Origin: JAJDAH01 sp964487605
GTDB taxonomy: Bacteria > Myxococcota_A > Polyangia > Polyangiales > Polyangiaceae
Length of the DNA: 64,000 nt
Assembly: GCA_964487605.1 (NCBI GenBank)
Contig: CAZARU010000020.1
Coordinates: forward strand, 1 to 64,000
Direction of reading: 5' to 3'
A program made the translations under genes and the position numbers. The notes under the pieces are model-generated. The model had not been told where the DNA came from. It saw only the letters and a list, made by a program, of their open reading frames with translations, and ran no database searches. Of this stretch, positions 1 through 8,266 are shown piece after piece (the first letter of the stretch is position 1; the number at the start of each line of letters is the position of its first letter).

Positions 1-2
1 GA

Positions 3-1163
3 TCAGCCGAGTGGCTCCCATCTCTCCTCGATGGCGATGCCTCGCTCGCGAACGGCGGCGACGAGGTCCGCGAGCCGGAACGCGGCCTCGCCCGGCAGGA
101 CTCCGTGCCGCAGGGCGCGCCCCGACCCGAGAAAGTGCGCCACCGCCGCCGCGGGATAGGCCGTCGTGCGCGCCATCGCGGAGTGACCGGTGACCGGATC
201 GTGGTGGTCGATGATCTCGTAGATCCGGCGCGTGGGCGCGCCGTCGCGCGTCCCATCGACGGTGACGCGCACGAGGACGACGTCGGTGTCGTCGTCCGTC
301 AGAGAACGCTCGATGAGCGTCTCCAGCAAGTGCCGTGGAGCGACGCCGTTCACCGGTTCTTCCGAGAAGAGCCCGAGGGCCGCCATCCCGGCGAACGCCG
401 CGCAGTGTCCCGGATGGCGGATCGTCTTGTAGTCGATGTTCGGAACGCGATCGCCCAGCGTCATGGGGAGGGTGGAGACTCCACCGGACGTGTTGAACGC
501 CTCGAGTACCCCGAACGGCGGGCGAAACTCGATGGGTTCGACTTCGGTCAGCGACGGCACGCGTCGGAGCACGCCGTCGCGCAGGACGTCGGCCGGCTCC
601 AGGTACTCGTTGGTGAGCCCGCGCACGGAGAACACCAGCTTGTAGCAGAGCGGTGGCTTCGGGTTTGCGGGCAGTCCGCCGACGCGGATCCTGACGTGAG
701 ACGCCGTCGTCATCTCCTCGACGGCACGAGCGGCGAGGAGGCCAGCGAGACCGGGCGCGAGGCCACAGTCCGGGACGACGGTGATCCCGGCAGCCCGCGC
801 GGACTCGGAGAGTGCGAGCTGCTTCTGGACGACGAAGAGATTTCCTCCGAGGTCGCAGATCGAGGTTCGCGCGGCGATCGCGGCGCGCGTCACCGCTTCG
901 TGAAAGCGATAGTCCGCGGACGACAGGACGACGTCGTACGGAGCGAGCAGCGCGACGAGATCCGCGTCGCCGGCGAGATCGACCACGTGGACCTCCGCGC
1001 GGGCGCCGCCTTCACGGCCTCCCGCGGAGACCTCCCGCGCGGCGGCGCGAACCGCCGACTCCGAACGGTCGCCGAGCCCGACCAAGGTGACGTCCGGTTG
1101 ACGTGCGAGGTCCCACGCCGCCGCTCGGCCCATGCGACCGCAGCCCAGTACCAGCACCTTCAT
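3..1163 (-). CDS. L-lysine 6-dehydrogenase-like (saccharopine dehydrogenase family)
   Basis: The 386-residue protein opens with a Rossmann NAD(P)-binding motif (VLGCGRMG, residues 5-12) and has saccharopine-dehydrogenase-family blocks: CDLGGN, PDCGLAPGL, NTSGGVSTLP and YKTIRHPGH. Its length and block order match L-lysine 6-dehydrogenases of the Geobacillus type, which oxidatively deaminate the lysine side chain to aminoadipate semialdehyde. Saccharopine dehydrogenase or carboxynorspermidine dehydrogenase are the alternatives. The ATG follows a strong GGAGG site about five bases upstream. It lies 46 bases downstream of an aldehyde dehydrogenase on the same strand, and that enzyme could oxidise the semialdehyde to 2-aminoadipate. 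The family call is seen in the motifs; lysine as substrate is inferred. Confidence 0.82.
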   Translation of the reverse strand: MKVLVLGCGRMGRAAAWDLARQPDVTLVGLGDRSESAVRAAAREVSAGGREGGARAEVHVVDLAGDADLVALLAPYDVVLSSADYRFHEAVTRAAIAARTSICDLGGNLFVVQKQLALSESARAAGITVVPDCGLAPGLAGLLAARAVEEMTTASHVRIRVGGLPANPKPPLCYKLVFSVRGLTNEYLEPADVLRDGVLRRVPSLTEVEPIEFRPPFGVLEAFNTSGGVSTLPMTLGDRVPNIDYKTIRHPGHCAAFAGMAALGLFSEEPVNGVAPRHLLETLIERSLTDDDTDVVLVRVTVDGTRDGAPTRRIYEIIDHHDPVTGHSAMARTTAYPAAAVAHFLGSGRALRHGVLPGEAAFRLADLVAAVRERGIAIEERWEPLG

Positions 1164-1209
1164 GCGATCCTCCGCTTCGACCTTCCACTCGGGAACCGCG
1201 GCGCCGCGC

Positions 1210-2808
1210 TCACTCCGTCACGATGTTGCCCCACCGGACCGTCTCGGTGTCGGCCGGCTCGGCCAGATCGATCTGCGCCAGCTGCAGCTTCCCTGCCAGA
1301 TCCACGTTCACGGCTTGCCACCGCGTGTACGACTCGACGACCCAGATTCCGCTCTCGCGACTCCCGTTCCCGGACCAGCCGTTGCCCCCGAACGGCAGGT
1401 GCGCTTCGGCGCCCGTCGTCGAGTTGTTGATGCTCGTCATCCCGGCCCGGATCCCCTCCTTGAAGCGCAGCATGCACCGTGGATCGTTCGTGTAGATCGC
1501 GCTGGACAGCCCGTAGGGCGTTCCGTTGGCCGCGACGAGCGCCTCTTCGAAGTCCTCGACCTCGACGAGGTTCACCGTCGGGCCGAAGCACTCTTCCTGT
1601 GCGACGCGCATGCTCATGTTCACCCGGTCGAAGACGCGCGGCGAGGCGTACAACCCGCGACGCCCGTCCCCCGAGAACGTCGCCCACGCTTGGGGCGTCG
1701 AGATCCTCTGGCCGTCGAGCAGCAGCTCGGCCCCCTCGGCCACGCCGAGCTCGCGCTGGTGCTCCCAGTTCGCGAGAAAGCGCTCGTTGATCATCGGCCC
1801 GTAGTCGATGCTCTCCTCGAGCGGCGGTCCGACGCGGAGCGCCCTGGCCCGCGCCAGGAAGCGCTCGCGAAACGCCGGCATGACCCGGCGCTCCACGATG
1901 ATGTTCCCCGCGCTCGTGCAGCGCTGGCCGGCGGTGCCGAAGGACGACCAGAGCGCCCCGTCCACGGCCAGATCGAGGTCCGCATCCCGAAGCACGACCA
2001 GCGGGTTCTTGCCTCCCAGCTCGAGGGACGGCCGCTTCAGGTTGCGTCCGCAGGCCTCGCCAATCTTCCTTCCCACGGCCGTGGAGCCCGTGAAGGAAAT
2101 CTTGTCGAGCAGGCCCGCATCCATCTGCGCCACCAGGTGCTCGCCGGCTCCGCCCGCGCCACCGCCGTGCACCACGCTGAGGACGCTCCGCGGCAGCCCC
2201 GCGCGGTAGAAGAGATCGGCGAAGAGCGCGGCCGTGCCCGGAGCGTCGTCGGACGGCTTCCACACGACGGAGTTACCGCACAGGACCGCGGGGATGATCT
2301 TCCACGACGGGACGGCGACGGGAAAATTGCCTGCGGTGATCACGCCGACCACGCCAACGGGGCGACGGTACGTGAAGAGCTCCTTGTTCGGCAGCTCGCT
2401 CGGCACGGTCTGCCCGTAGAGGCGACGGCCCTCGCTCTGGAAGAACTGAGCGGTGTCGATCGCCTCCTGGACGCTCCCACGCGCCTCCCGTACCGGCTTC
2501 CCCATCTCGCGAGCGACGAACCTGGCGAGACGCTCCTTGCCCTCCGTGAGCAGCGTGGCGAGCCGTCCGAGCACGGCGGCACGCTGGGGGGCCGGCACCT
2601 GCGCCCACCGCCCCTGGGCGTCGCGTGAGCGCTCGCACGCCTCGGCGACCTCGTCAGCGCTCGAAGCGGGAGCGACGGTCACGAGGTCGTCCGAACAGGC
2701 AGGACTTCGCCGCTCGAAGCGCGCCTCGCCGACCGGTCTCGCGTCGCCCGCGACCACGTTGCTCACGACGAGCGTGTCGGGGAAGCCTGACTGCGCCTGG
2801 GTCCGCAT
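1210..2808 (-). CDS. NAD(P)-dependent aldehyde dehydrogenase
   Basis: The 532-residue protein is a full-length aldehyde dehydrogenase. It has the Rossmann/cofactor region with GSTAVGRKIG, the general-base motif LELGGKN, the nucleophile loop FGTAGQRCTSAG with the catalytic Cys, and the C-terminal EECFGP and PFGGNGWSGNGSRESG blocks. The enzyme oxidises an aldehyde to the acid with NAD(P)+ in the cytoplasm. Being first in a two-gene unit with a lysine 6-dehydrogenase-like gene, its likely substrate is aminoadipate semialdehyde or its cyclic imine, but the sequence does not prove this. The ATG at 2808 is chosen because homology begins shortly after it. The reading frame stays open far upstream only as a shadow of typA. 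A GGAG lies about 14 bases upstream, so the exact start is less certain than the family. Confidence 0.88.
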   Translation of the reverse strand: MRTQAQSGFPDTLVVSNVVAGDARPVGEARFERRSPACSDDLVTVAPASSADEVAEACERSRDAQGRWAQVPAPQRAAVLGRLATLLTEGKERLARFVAREMGKPVREARGSVQEAIDTAQFFQSEGRRLYGQTVPSELPNKELFTYRRPVGVVGVITAGNFPVAVPSWKIIPAVLCGNSVVWKPSDDAPGTAALFADLFYRAGLPRSVLSVVHGGGAGGAGEHLVAQMDAGLLDKISFTGSTAVGRKIGEACGRNLKRPSLELGGKNPLVVLRDADLDLAVDGALWSSFGTAGQRCTSAGNIIVERRVMPAFRERFLARARALRVGPPLEESIDYGPMINERFLANWEHQRELGVAEGAELLLDGQRISTPQAWATFSGDGRRGLYASPRVFDRVNMSMRVAQEECFGPTVNLVEVEDFEEALVAANGTPYGLSSAIYTNDPRCMLRFKEGIRAGMTSINNSTTGAEAHLPFGGNGWSGNGSRESGIWVVESYTRWQAVNVDLAGKLQLAQIDLAEPADTETVRWGNIVTE

Positions 2809-2940
2809 GGTGGCCAGCGTCGCTCCGGCGCCGGGCGGTTGCAACCCTTCGGCGCGGGTTGCACGGGCCACACCGGCTCGCGCACGGCGCGATCGGCGTT
2901 CGCCCTTCGCCGTTCGCGACCTGTGAGAAGATGGGCCGGC

Positions 2941-4002
2941 GTGCCCGCCACCCATCGAACCGCCGCGAGCATCGACCGACAGCGCCGGGTCAACTTCCGC
3001 GCGGGGTGGGTCCGTCTGTTCATCGGTGGCATGGCGCTGACGGTCCTGCCCATCGCCACGCCGAAGATCGCCGCACACAGCTGGATCCTCGCCATCTACG
3101 TGGTCGTCGCAGCAGTTCAGCAGGTGCTCATCTGGCGAAACATCGGTGGAAGCCTGCGCGCGGTCCTGGGAGGCATGGTCGATCTGGCGGTGTACACGTT
3201 TTTCGCGCACCGGCTGGGCCTGCTCACCCCGATGCTGCTGATGCTCTACGTGCTCATCGCCGTGCTGTACACCCTCGCCAACGGTCCGCGCGTGGCGCAG
3301 GTGCTGGCGGCGTACTCGAGCATCCTCTTCGTCGGCGTCGTGATCGCCGAAGCGCGCGGTCTGCTGCCCCACGCGCCCGATGCGCCTCCCTGGGGACAAC
3401 GCACACCCCACATGAACTCGTACGTCGCCACGGGCGTCGGTTTTCCGATCTTCATGCTGCTCTCCGTTGCGCTCGTGGGAAGACTCCTGACCGAGATCAA
3501 GCGACGCGAGGACGAACTGGAGATCCTGAGCAAGCGTGACGCGCTCACCAAGCTGGCGAATCGACGTCATCTTCTCGAACGAATCGAAGTGGAGGTCGCC
3601 CGCGTCCCTCGCGGTCACCCGCTCGTCGCGGTGATGATCGACCTGGACCGATTCAAGCAGATCAACGACGCGCAGGGGCACCTCCGGGGAGACGAGATGC
3701 TGGCGGACGTGGCAACCGCGCTCAAGGCGGCCACCCGAAGGGTCGACGTCGTCGGTCGGTACGGGGGCGACGAGTTCCTGGTGCTGCTGCCCGACACCAA
3801 GCGGGACGACGCCCAGGTGGTCGTCGATCGACTGGTGGCGGCGGTGCGGGACGTCGGGATCAGGTACGACGCCGATCATCCGGTCACGGCGAGCGTCGGC
3901 GTGGCGGAGGCGGTGCCCAGCGACGACTCGATCAGCCTGATGCGGCGCGCGGACAAGAACGCCTACGAGGCGAAGCGGGCCGGGGGCGACCGCGCCGTCT
4001 GA
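2941..4002 (+). CDS. Membrane-bound diguanylate cyclase (GGDEF)
   Basis: The N-terminal half of this 353-residue protein has about six hydrophobic segments (for example around VRLFIGGMALTVLPIA and LLMLYVLIAVLYTL). A C-terminal GGDEF domain of about 165 residues follows, with the signature RYGGDEFLVLLP, so it should make cyclic di-GMP from GTP. The Mg/substrate region VAVMIDLDRFKQIND and the closing SVGVAEA block are present. An RxxD inhibitory site is not obvious before the GGDEF motif (VDVVGRYGGDEF). The GTG at 2941 has GAGAAG about 13 bases upstream, and the extra N-terminus in frame before it looks non-coding. The signal sensed by the membrane part is unknown. A PilZ protein at 29.6 kb is a possible downstream reader. 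Confidence 0.9.
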   Translation: MPATHRTAASIDRQRRVNFRAGWVRLFIGGMALTVLPIATPKIAAHSWILAIYVVVAAVQQVLIWRNIGGSLRAVLGGMVDLAVYTFFAHRLGLLTPMLLMLYVLIAVLYTLANGPRVAQVLAAYSSILFVGVVIAEARGLLPHAPDAPPWGQRTPHMNSYVATGVGFPIFMLLSVALVGRLLTEIKRREDELEILSKRDALTKLANRRHLLERIEVEVARVPRGHPLVAVMIDLDRFKQINDAQGHLRGDEMLADVATALKAATRRVDVVGRYGGDEFLVLLPDTKRDDAQVVVDRLVAAVRDVGIRYDADHPVTASVGVAEAVPSDDSISLMRRADKNAYEAKRAGGDRAV

Positions 4003-4080
4003 GGCCGAATCGCAGGAATCGGCGGGCTTTACCGGGGACGGATTGCCGACCGCCGCCCAGGGCGCTAACTGCCCGCCGCC

Positions 4081-5919
4081 ATGTCCACGTCCCGCGACCG
4101 CCTGCGCAACATCGCCATCATCGCGCACGTCGATCACGGCAAGACGACCCTCGTGGACGCCATGCTGCGACAGACCGGCGTCTTCCGATCCAACGAAGCG
4201 GTCCGCGAGCGCGTGCTCGACTCCGGCGACCTCGAACGCGAGCGCGGCATCACGATCCTCGCCAAGCACACGTCCGTGGAGTGGAACGACCACCTGATCA
4301 ACATCATCGATACCCCGGGTCATGCCGACTTCGGCGGCGAGGTCGAGCGCACGCTGCGGATGGCGGACGGCGCCTTGCTCCTCGTCGACGCGGCCGAGGG
4401 TCCCCTTCCTCAGACCCGGTTCGTCCTGAAGAACGCTCTCGAGCTCGGGCTCCGCATCGTCGTGGTGGTCAACAAGATCGATCGGCACGACGCGCGCCCG
4501 GACCGCGTCGTAGACGAGGTCTTCGATCTCTTTTGTGATCTCGACGCGTCGGACGAGCAGACGGATTTTCCCACGCTCTTCGCCGTGGGGCGGGACGGCG
4601 TGGCGGTGAGAACCCTGGACGACGAACGACGCGACCTCACGCCGCTGTTCGAGACGATCGTCGAGCAGGTTCCGGCCCCGCGTGGCGATCCGAGCGGTGC
4701 GCTGCAGGCGCTGGTCCACAACATTGAGCACGACGACTACGTGGGTCGGCTCGGGATCCTGCGTGTCGCTCGAGGAAGGATCGCGGTCGGACAGGATGTG
4801 ATGCTCATGGGCGAGAGCGGGCACGCGCGTCGGCGGGTGAGCGCGCTCTACGGATTCCAGGCGCTGGGCCGGGTGAAGCTCACCGAGGCCGCCGCCGGGG
4901 ACATCGTGGCGCTGGCCGGCATGGACGAGGTGCAGATCGGCGACACGGTCGCGGAGTTCGCACAGCCGGAGGCGCTGCCACGCATTCGCGTCGAGGAGCC
5001 GACCATCAAGGTCCGCTTCAGCGTCAACGACTCCCCGTTCGCCGGGAAGGTGGGCAAGTGGGTCACCTCGCGCCACCTTCGCGATCGCCTCGAGCGCGAG
5101 GCGCGCAAGAACCTGGCGCTGCGCGTCGAGGACACCGAGACGCCCGACGCCTTCGTGGTGTACGGGCGCGGCGAGCTCATGCTGGCGATCCTGGCGGAGA
5201 CCATGCGCCGCGAGGGCTACGAGCTCTCGCTCGCCATGCCCGAGGTCGTCGTGCGCGACGCCAGCGGCGTGAAAGAAGAGCCGGTGGAGCTGGTCGTGGT
5301 CGACGTCCCCGAGGAGCACGTGGGCACCGTGACGACGCACCTCGGATCGCGCCGGGGGCAGATGACGAAGATGGTGGCGCTCGGGCACGGCCGAACCCGC
5401 GTGGAGTACCGCGTCCCCTCCCGGGGCCTCATCGGCTTCCGCTCGCTCTTCCTCACGGAGACGCGCGGGACGGGGCTCTTGAACACGATCTTCGACGGAT
5501 GGCAGCCGGACAGTGGTCCCATGCTTCGACGACAGACCGGCGCGATCGTCTGCGACCGCGCGGGCACGACCACCCCCTACGCCCTCTTCCACCTCCAACC
5601 TCGCGGGACGCTGTTCATCGACCGCGGGACGCCGGTCTACGAGGGCATGATCGCCGGCGAGTGCGCCCGCGCGCAGGACCTCGACGTCAACGTCACTCGC
5701 GAGAAGAAGCTGACCAACGTTCGCGCCTCGGGCAGGGACGAGAACGTCATCCTGGTGCCGCCGCGTCGGTTGACGATCGAGACCGCCCTCGAGTTCATCG
5801 ACAGGGATGAGCTGGTGGAGATCACCCCGGACGCGGTGCGCCTCAGAAAGAAGGTCCTGGACACGGCCCGACGCCCGCGCCGCGACGGCCCGAAACCCAA
5901 GCTGGCCGCCGCGGACTGA
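4081..5919 (+). CDS. typA: Translational GTPase TypA/BipA
   Basis: A 612-residue ribosome-associated GTPase of the elongation-factor superfamily, implicated in 50S assembly and stress translation. The G motifs are in order: AHVDHGKTT (residues about 14-22), the effector motif RERGITILAK, DTPGHADFGGEVER and NKIDR. Beta-barrel and EF-G-like domains follow, then the TypA-specific C-terminal domain (GRGLIGFRSLFLTETRGTG and the NVRASGRDENVILVPPRR block). The length is normal for the family (about 600-615). It starts at ATG 4081, 78 bases after the diguanylate cyclase. A clear intrinsic terminator follows the stop. No oddities were seen. Confidence 0.97.
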   Translation: MSTSRDRLRNIAIIAHVDHGKTTLVDAMLRQTGVFRSNEAVRERVLDSGDLERERGITILAKHTSVEWNDHLINIIDTPGHADFGGEVERTLRMADGALLLVDAAEGPLPQTRFVLKNALELGLRIVVVVNKIDRHDARPDRVVDEVFDLFCDLDASDEQTDFPTLFAVGRDGVAVRTLDDERRDLTPLFETIVEQVPAPRGDPSGALQALVHNIEHDDYVGRLGILRVARGRIAVGQDVMLMGESGHARRRVSALYGFQALGRVKLTEAAAGDIVALAGMDEVQIGDTVAEFAQPEALPRIRVEEPTIKVRFSVNDSPFAGKVGKWVTSRHLRDRLEREARKNLALRVEDTETPDAFVVYGRGELMLAILAETMRREGYELSLAMPEVVVRDASGVKEEPVELVVVDVPEEHVGTVTTHLGSRRGQMTKMVALGHGRTRVEYRVPSRGLIGFRSLFLTETRGTGLLNTIFDGWQPDSGPMLRRQTGAIVCDRAGTTTPYALFHLQPRGTLFIDRGTPVYEGMIAGECARAQDLDVNVTREKKLTNVRASGRDENVILVPPRRLTIETALEFIDRDELVEITPDAVRLRKKVLDTARRPRRDGPKPKLAAAD

Positions 5920-5921
5920 GG

Positions 5922-5944
5922 GCTCGGCGTTCCGAGCTGCTTTT
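5922..5944 (+). terminator. Rho-independent terminator after typA
   Basis: GCTCGG-cgtt-CCGAGC forms a perfect 6-bp stem with a 4-base loop. TTTT follows three bases later. It begins two bases after the typA stop. Confidence 0.75.
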
Positions 5945-6062
5945 CAAGTCTGGGTTTCAGGGACGAAACGGCGCGCGAGTCACGGCCCGTCCGTCAGTGT
6001 CATTTCGACCCATTACACCCCTGGTCGCCGTGGCACGCGCCCTGCTTGGGACGGGGCCCGGG

Positions 6063-6566
6063 ATGAATCCTAGACGCCGCCCGAGGCCCTCCGCGGCCCC
6101 CGCCGGGAAGTCGGGCGAGCACAGCCTGCGACGCCCCACCACCGCCCCCCCCCAGTCGGGCGAGCGCACGGCGCGCGTCGGGCCGCGCGTGGTGGTCGTC
6201 GACTCCCGTGCGGAGGTCCGACACTGGATTCGGCCGGCCCTGGCGGGTGCGCACGCCGAGATCATCGAGGCCTCCACCTGCGCGCAGCTCGACACCGCCC
6301 TGACCTCGAGACCGACAGTCCACCTCGTCATCACCGCGTCCCAGCTCTCCGACGGAAGCGCGCTCCAGGTGCTGGCGCGGGCACGCGCGGCAGGGTCGAA
6401 GACGCCCTTCGTCGTCCACACCGCTTTCCATCGCAACCTCTTGCGGATCTTCGTGAGCGACGCCGACGGCACCGTCCTCTCCAGCCGAGTCGTGGACAGC
6501 GACAACCTGGCGGCGCTGGCCGAGCGTCTCATCGAGGACTACCGCGGCAAGCTTCCCGCGGAGTAG
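6063..6566 (+). CDS. Receiver-like (pseudo-response regulator) protein
   Basis: A 167-residue protein with a 40-residue Pro/Arg-rich N-terminus, then a single domain with the strand/helix rhythm of a CheY-like receiver: RVVVVDS, then VHLVITASQLSDG, then PFVVHTAF. Key receiver residues are missing. The acidic pair is reduced to one Asp (D47, followed by Ser), the phospho-acceptor position after VIT is Ala (A92), and the Lys of the usual K-P motif appears as Ser-Arg (141-142). The switch Thr (T120) is kept. It therefore looks phosphorylation-independent. The ATG at 6063 is preferred to one at 5997, which would add an unconserved stretch. A radical SAM gene follows 88 bases downstream on the same strand. 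Its function is unknown and the receiver assignment is by eye. Confidence 0.7.
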   Translation: MNPRRRPRPSAAPAGKSGEHSLRRPTTAPPQSGERTARVGPRVVVVDSRAEVRHWIRPALAGAHAEIIEASTCAQLDTALTSRPTVHLVITASQLSDGSALQVLARARAAGSKTPFVVHTAFHRNLLRIFVSDADGTVLSSRVVDSDNLAALAERLIEDYRGKLPAE

Positions 6567-6596
6567 CGCGAAAGGCGTGCGTTCCGGGGGCGGCGG

Positions 6597-6649
6597 CCTG
6601 GGCGCCCAGGGGTCCATGGACCGGTCCGACGCGTCGAGCTAATCTCGAC
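6597..6649. repeat. Run of five adjacent perfect palindromes
   Basis: In the 88-base gap before the radical SAM gene lie, in succession: CCTGGGCGCCCAGG (6597-6610), GGTCCATGGACC (6611-6622), GGACCGGTCC (6618-6627), CGACGCGTCG (6627-6636) and GTCGAG-ctaat-CTCGAC (6633-6638 with 6644-6649). The last stem ends five bases before the ATG, so it could cover the translation start if transcribed. It may equally be an operator cluster or a terminator for the upstream gene. Confidence 0.6.
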
Positions 6650-6654
6650 ATCGG

Positions 6655-8241
6655 ATGGAGCCGCGGCGCCAGGTCGAGATCCAGCTCGGCCACATGTGCA
6701 ACAACCGGTGCGTTTTTTGCGTCAGCGGCCAGCAAACGGCGCTGGGGCGCGCGAAGCCTTCGCCGGTCGAGCCGATCCTGGCGCGGGTGTCCGAGGCTCA
6801 CGCGTCCGGGCACCGGAAGATCACGCTCCTCGGCGGTGAACCCACGCTGCAGCCCGGCTTCCTCGAGGTGGTGAGGCACGCCGTCGCCCTCGGGTTCGAG
6901 GAGATCGTCGTGTTCACCAACGGCGCGAAGACCGCGCGCGCCAAGGTCATCGACGAGATCCTGGCAACCGGCGGCAACTTCACGTGGCGAATCTCGATCC
7001 AGGGAGCCACTCGCGAGTCTCACGACTTCACCACGAAGAAGCCCGGCGCCTTCGATCGCATCCTGCGCACCCTCGACACGTTGCACGCGCGCGGCCAGCG
7101 CATCACCGTGAACATGTGCGTCGTCCAGTCGAACATGGCTTCGGTGATCCACTTTCCCGAGCTCCTGGCTCCCTACGGCGTGACCCAGCTTCATCTGGAC
7201 ATGGTGCGCCCGGCGGACGCCGGAGAGCGAACCGAGGAGGAGTTCCGCGCCATGATCCCGCGCTACTCGGACCTGGCCCACCCGCTCGCCCGCATGATCG
7301 AAGGGTTCGCGCCGGAGTTCGACGTCAACGTCGGCAACCTGCCGTACTGCATCGCGCCAGGCCTGGCGAGGTGGATTCATCACGACGGCGAGCACACCGA
7401 GACGATCGCCATCGACGGGGACGGCGACCTGAGCAGGCCGTGGAACAAGTACTTCGTGAAGCGACAGGACAAGGGAAAACCCGAGACGTGTCGCCAGTGC
7501 GTCTTCGACGAACGGTGCAACGGGATCTTCGACAAGTACCGAACCCTCTTCGGAACCGCGGAGCTCGTACCGGTCACGCCGGAGCGGCTACGAGCCGTCG
7601 ATCCGGGGCGGCGTCTGCTGTGGGCACACCTGGCGCCCATCGTGCGTAGGCTGCGCCAGCTACCGCCGCCCGCGCCGTTCGACACCGTCGGCGGCGGAGT
7701 GGAGAGCGACATCAGCGCGAGTGTCGTGCTCCGATCCGAGAGGGACGTGGTCGCCTTCGAGCTGCGACCCACGGGCAGCGGCGACTTCGGGTTCGATGGT
7801 TTCGACGTACGAGTGGCACCGGGAAACGCGGCGCCAGACCTGATCCGGCGCGCGGCCGACTGGCTCGCGGCACGTGTGAGCGCCGAGGGCTGGGTCGCAA
7901 CACATCCCGTGGGGGACGACCGGTTCGTGTCCTGTGCTCCTAGCCTCGCGTCGAGAGTCGCGCGGCTGCGCTCGGCGGCGCCCTTCGGGGCGCTGCGGTG
8001 GACCTCCGTACGCGTGGAGGCCGACGGTACCCGAGCCGTGCTCGGGTTCGACGGCCCGAAAGGCGAGCAGGCGTCGCTCTGGCTCGGCGAGGCAGGCGGA
8101 CGACCCACAGGGGGCTACACCGTCGAGGGGAGGCCCTCCGAGGCGATCGTCGAGGGCCTGCGCGCCGTGATGTCCGAACTCGATGGAACGAAGCGACCCG
8201 GCCTGCGGACGCCGCGGCAGCTTCCGGCCGCACCCATCTGA
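6655..8241 (+). CDS. Radical SAM protein with SPASM-like cysteine cluster
   Basis: A 528-residue protein with the radical SAM CX3CX2C motif at the extreme N-terminus (C15, C19, C22) binding the SAM-reducing 4Fe-4S cluster, followed by the GGEP motif (LLGGEPTLQPG). Further cysteines (CIAPG, then CRQCVFDERCNG near residues 280-290) resemble a SPASM/twitch auxiliary-cluster region. The last roughly 190 residues match no domain I recognise. Substrate and product cannot be told. SPASM members often modify peptides, but no small precursor peptide is obvious next door. The ATG at 6655 lacks a good ribosome-binding site and sits just after a possible hairpin. The receiver-like gene upstream may be its partner. 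Confidence 0.85.
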   Translation: MEPRRQVEIQLGHMCNNRCVFCVSGQQTALGRAKPSPVEPILARVSEAHASGHRKITLLGGEPTLQPGFLEVVRHAVALGFEEIVVFTNGAKTARAKVIDEILATGGNFTWRISIQGATRESHDFTTKKPGAFDRILRTLDTLHARGQRITVNMCVVQSNMASVIHFPELLAPYGVTQLHLDMVRPADAGERTEEEFRAMIPRYSDLAHPLARMIEGFAPEFDVNVGNLPYCIAPGLARWIHHDGEHTETIAIDGDGDLSRPWNKYFVKRQDKGKPETCRQCVFDERCNGIFDKYRTLFGTAELVPVTPERLRAVDPGRRLLWAHLAPIVRRLRQLPPPAPFDTVGGGVESDISASVVLRSERDVVAFELRPTGSGDFGFDGFDVRVAPGNAAPDLIRRAADWLAARVSAEGWVATHPVGDDRFVSCAPSLASRVARLRSAAPFGALRWTSVRVEADGTRAVLGFDGPKGEQASLWLGEAGGRPTGGYTVEGRPSEAIVEGLRAVMSELDGTKRPGLRTPRQLPAAPI

Positions 8242-8266
8242 CTCGTGCCGTTCCGGGCGACACCGC

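Noticed and set aside
2809..5598. Very long open frame antisense to typA and the cyclase
   Set aside because: High GC gives long shadow frames. The frame runs into the aldehyde dehydrogenase gene but has no domain of its own and crosses proven genes.
6031..6047. TGGCACGCGCCCTGCTT, a -24/-12 sigma-54-like site
   Set aside because: The GG and GC are 12 bases apart as required, but a start about 12 bases on would leave almost no leader before ATG 6063.
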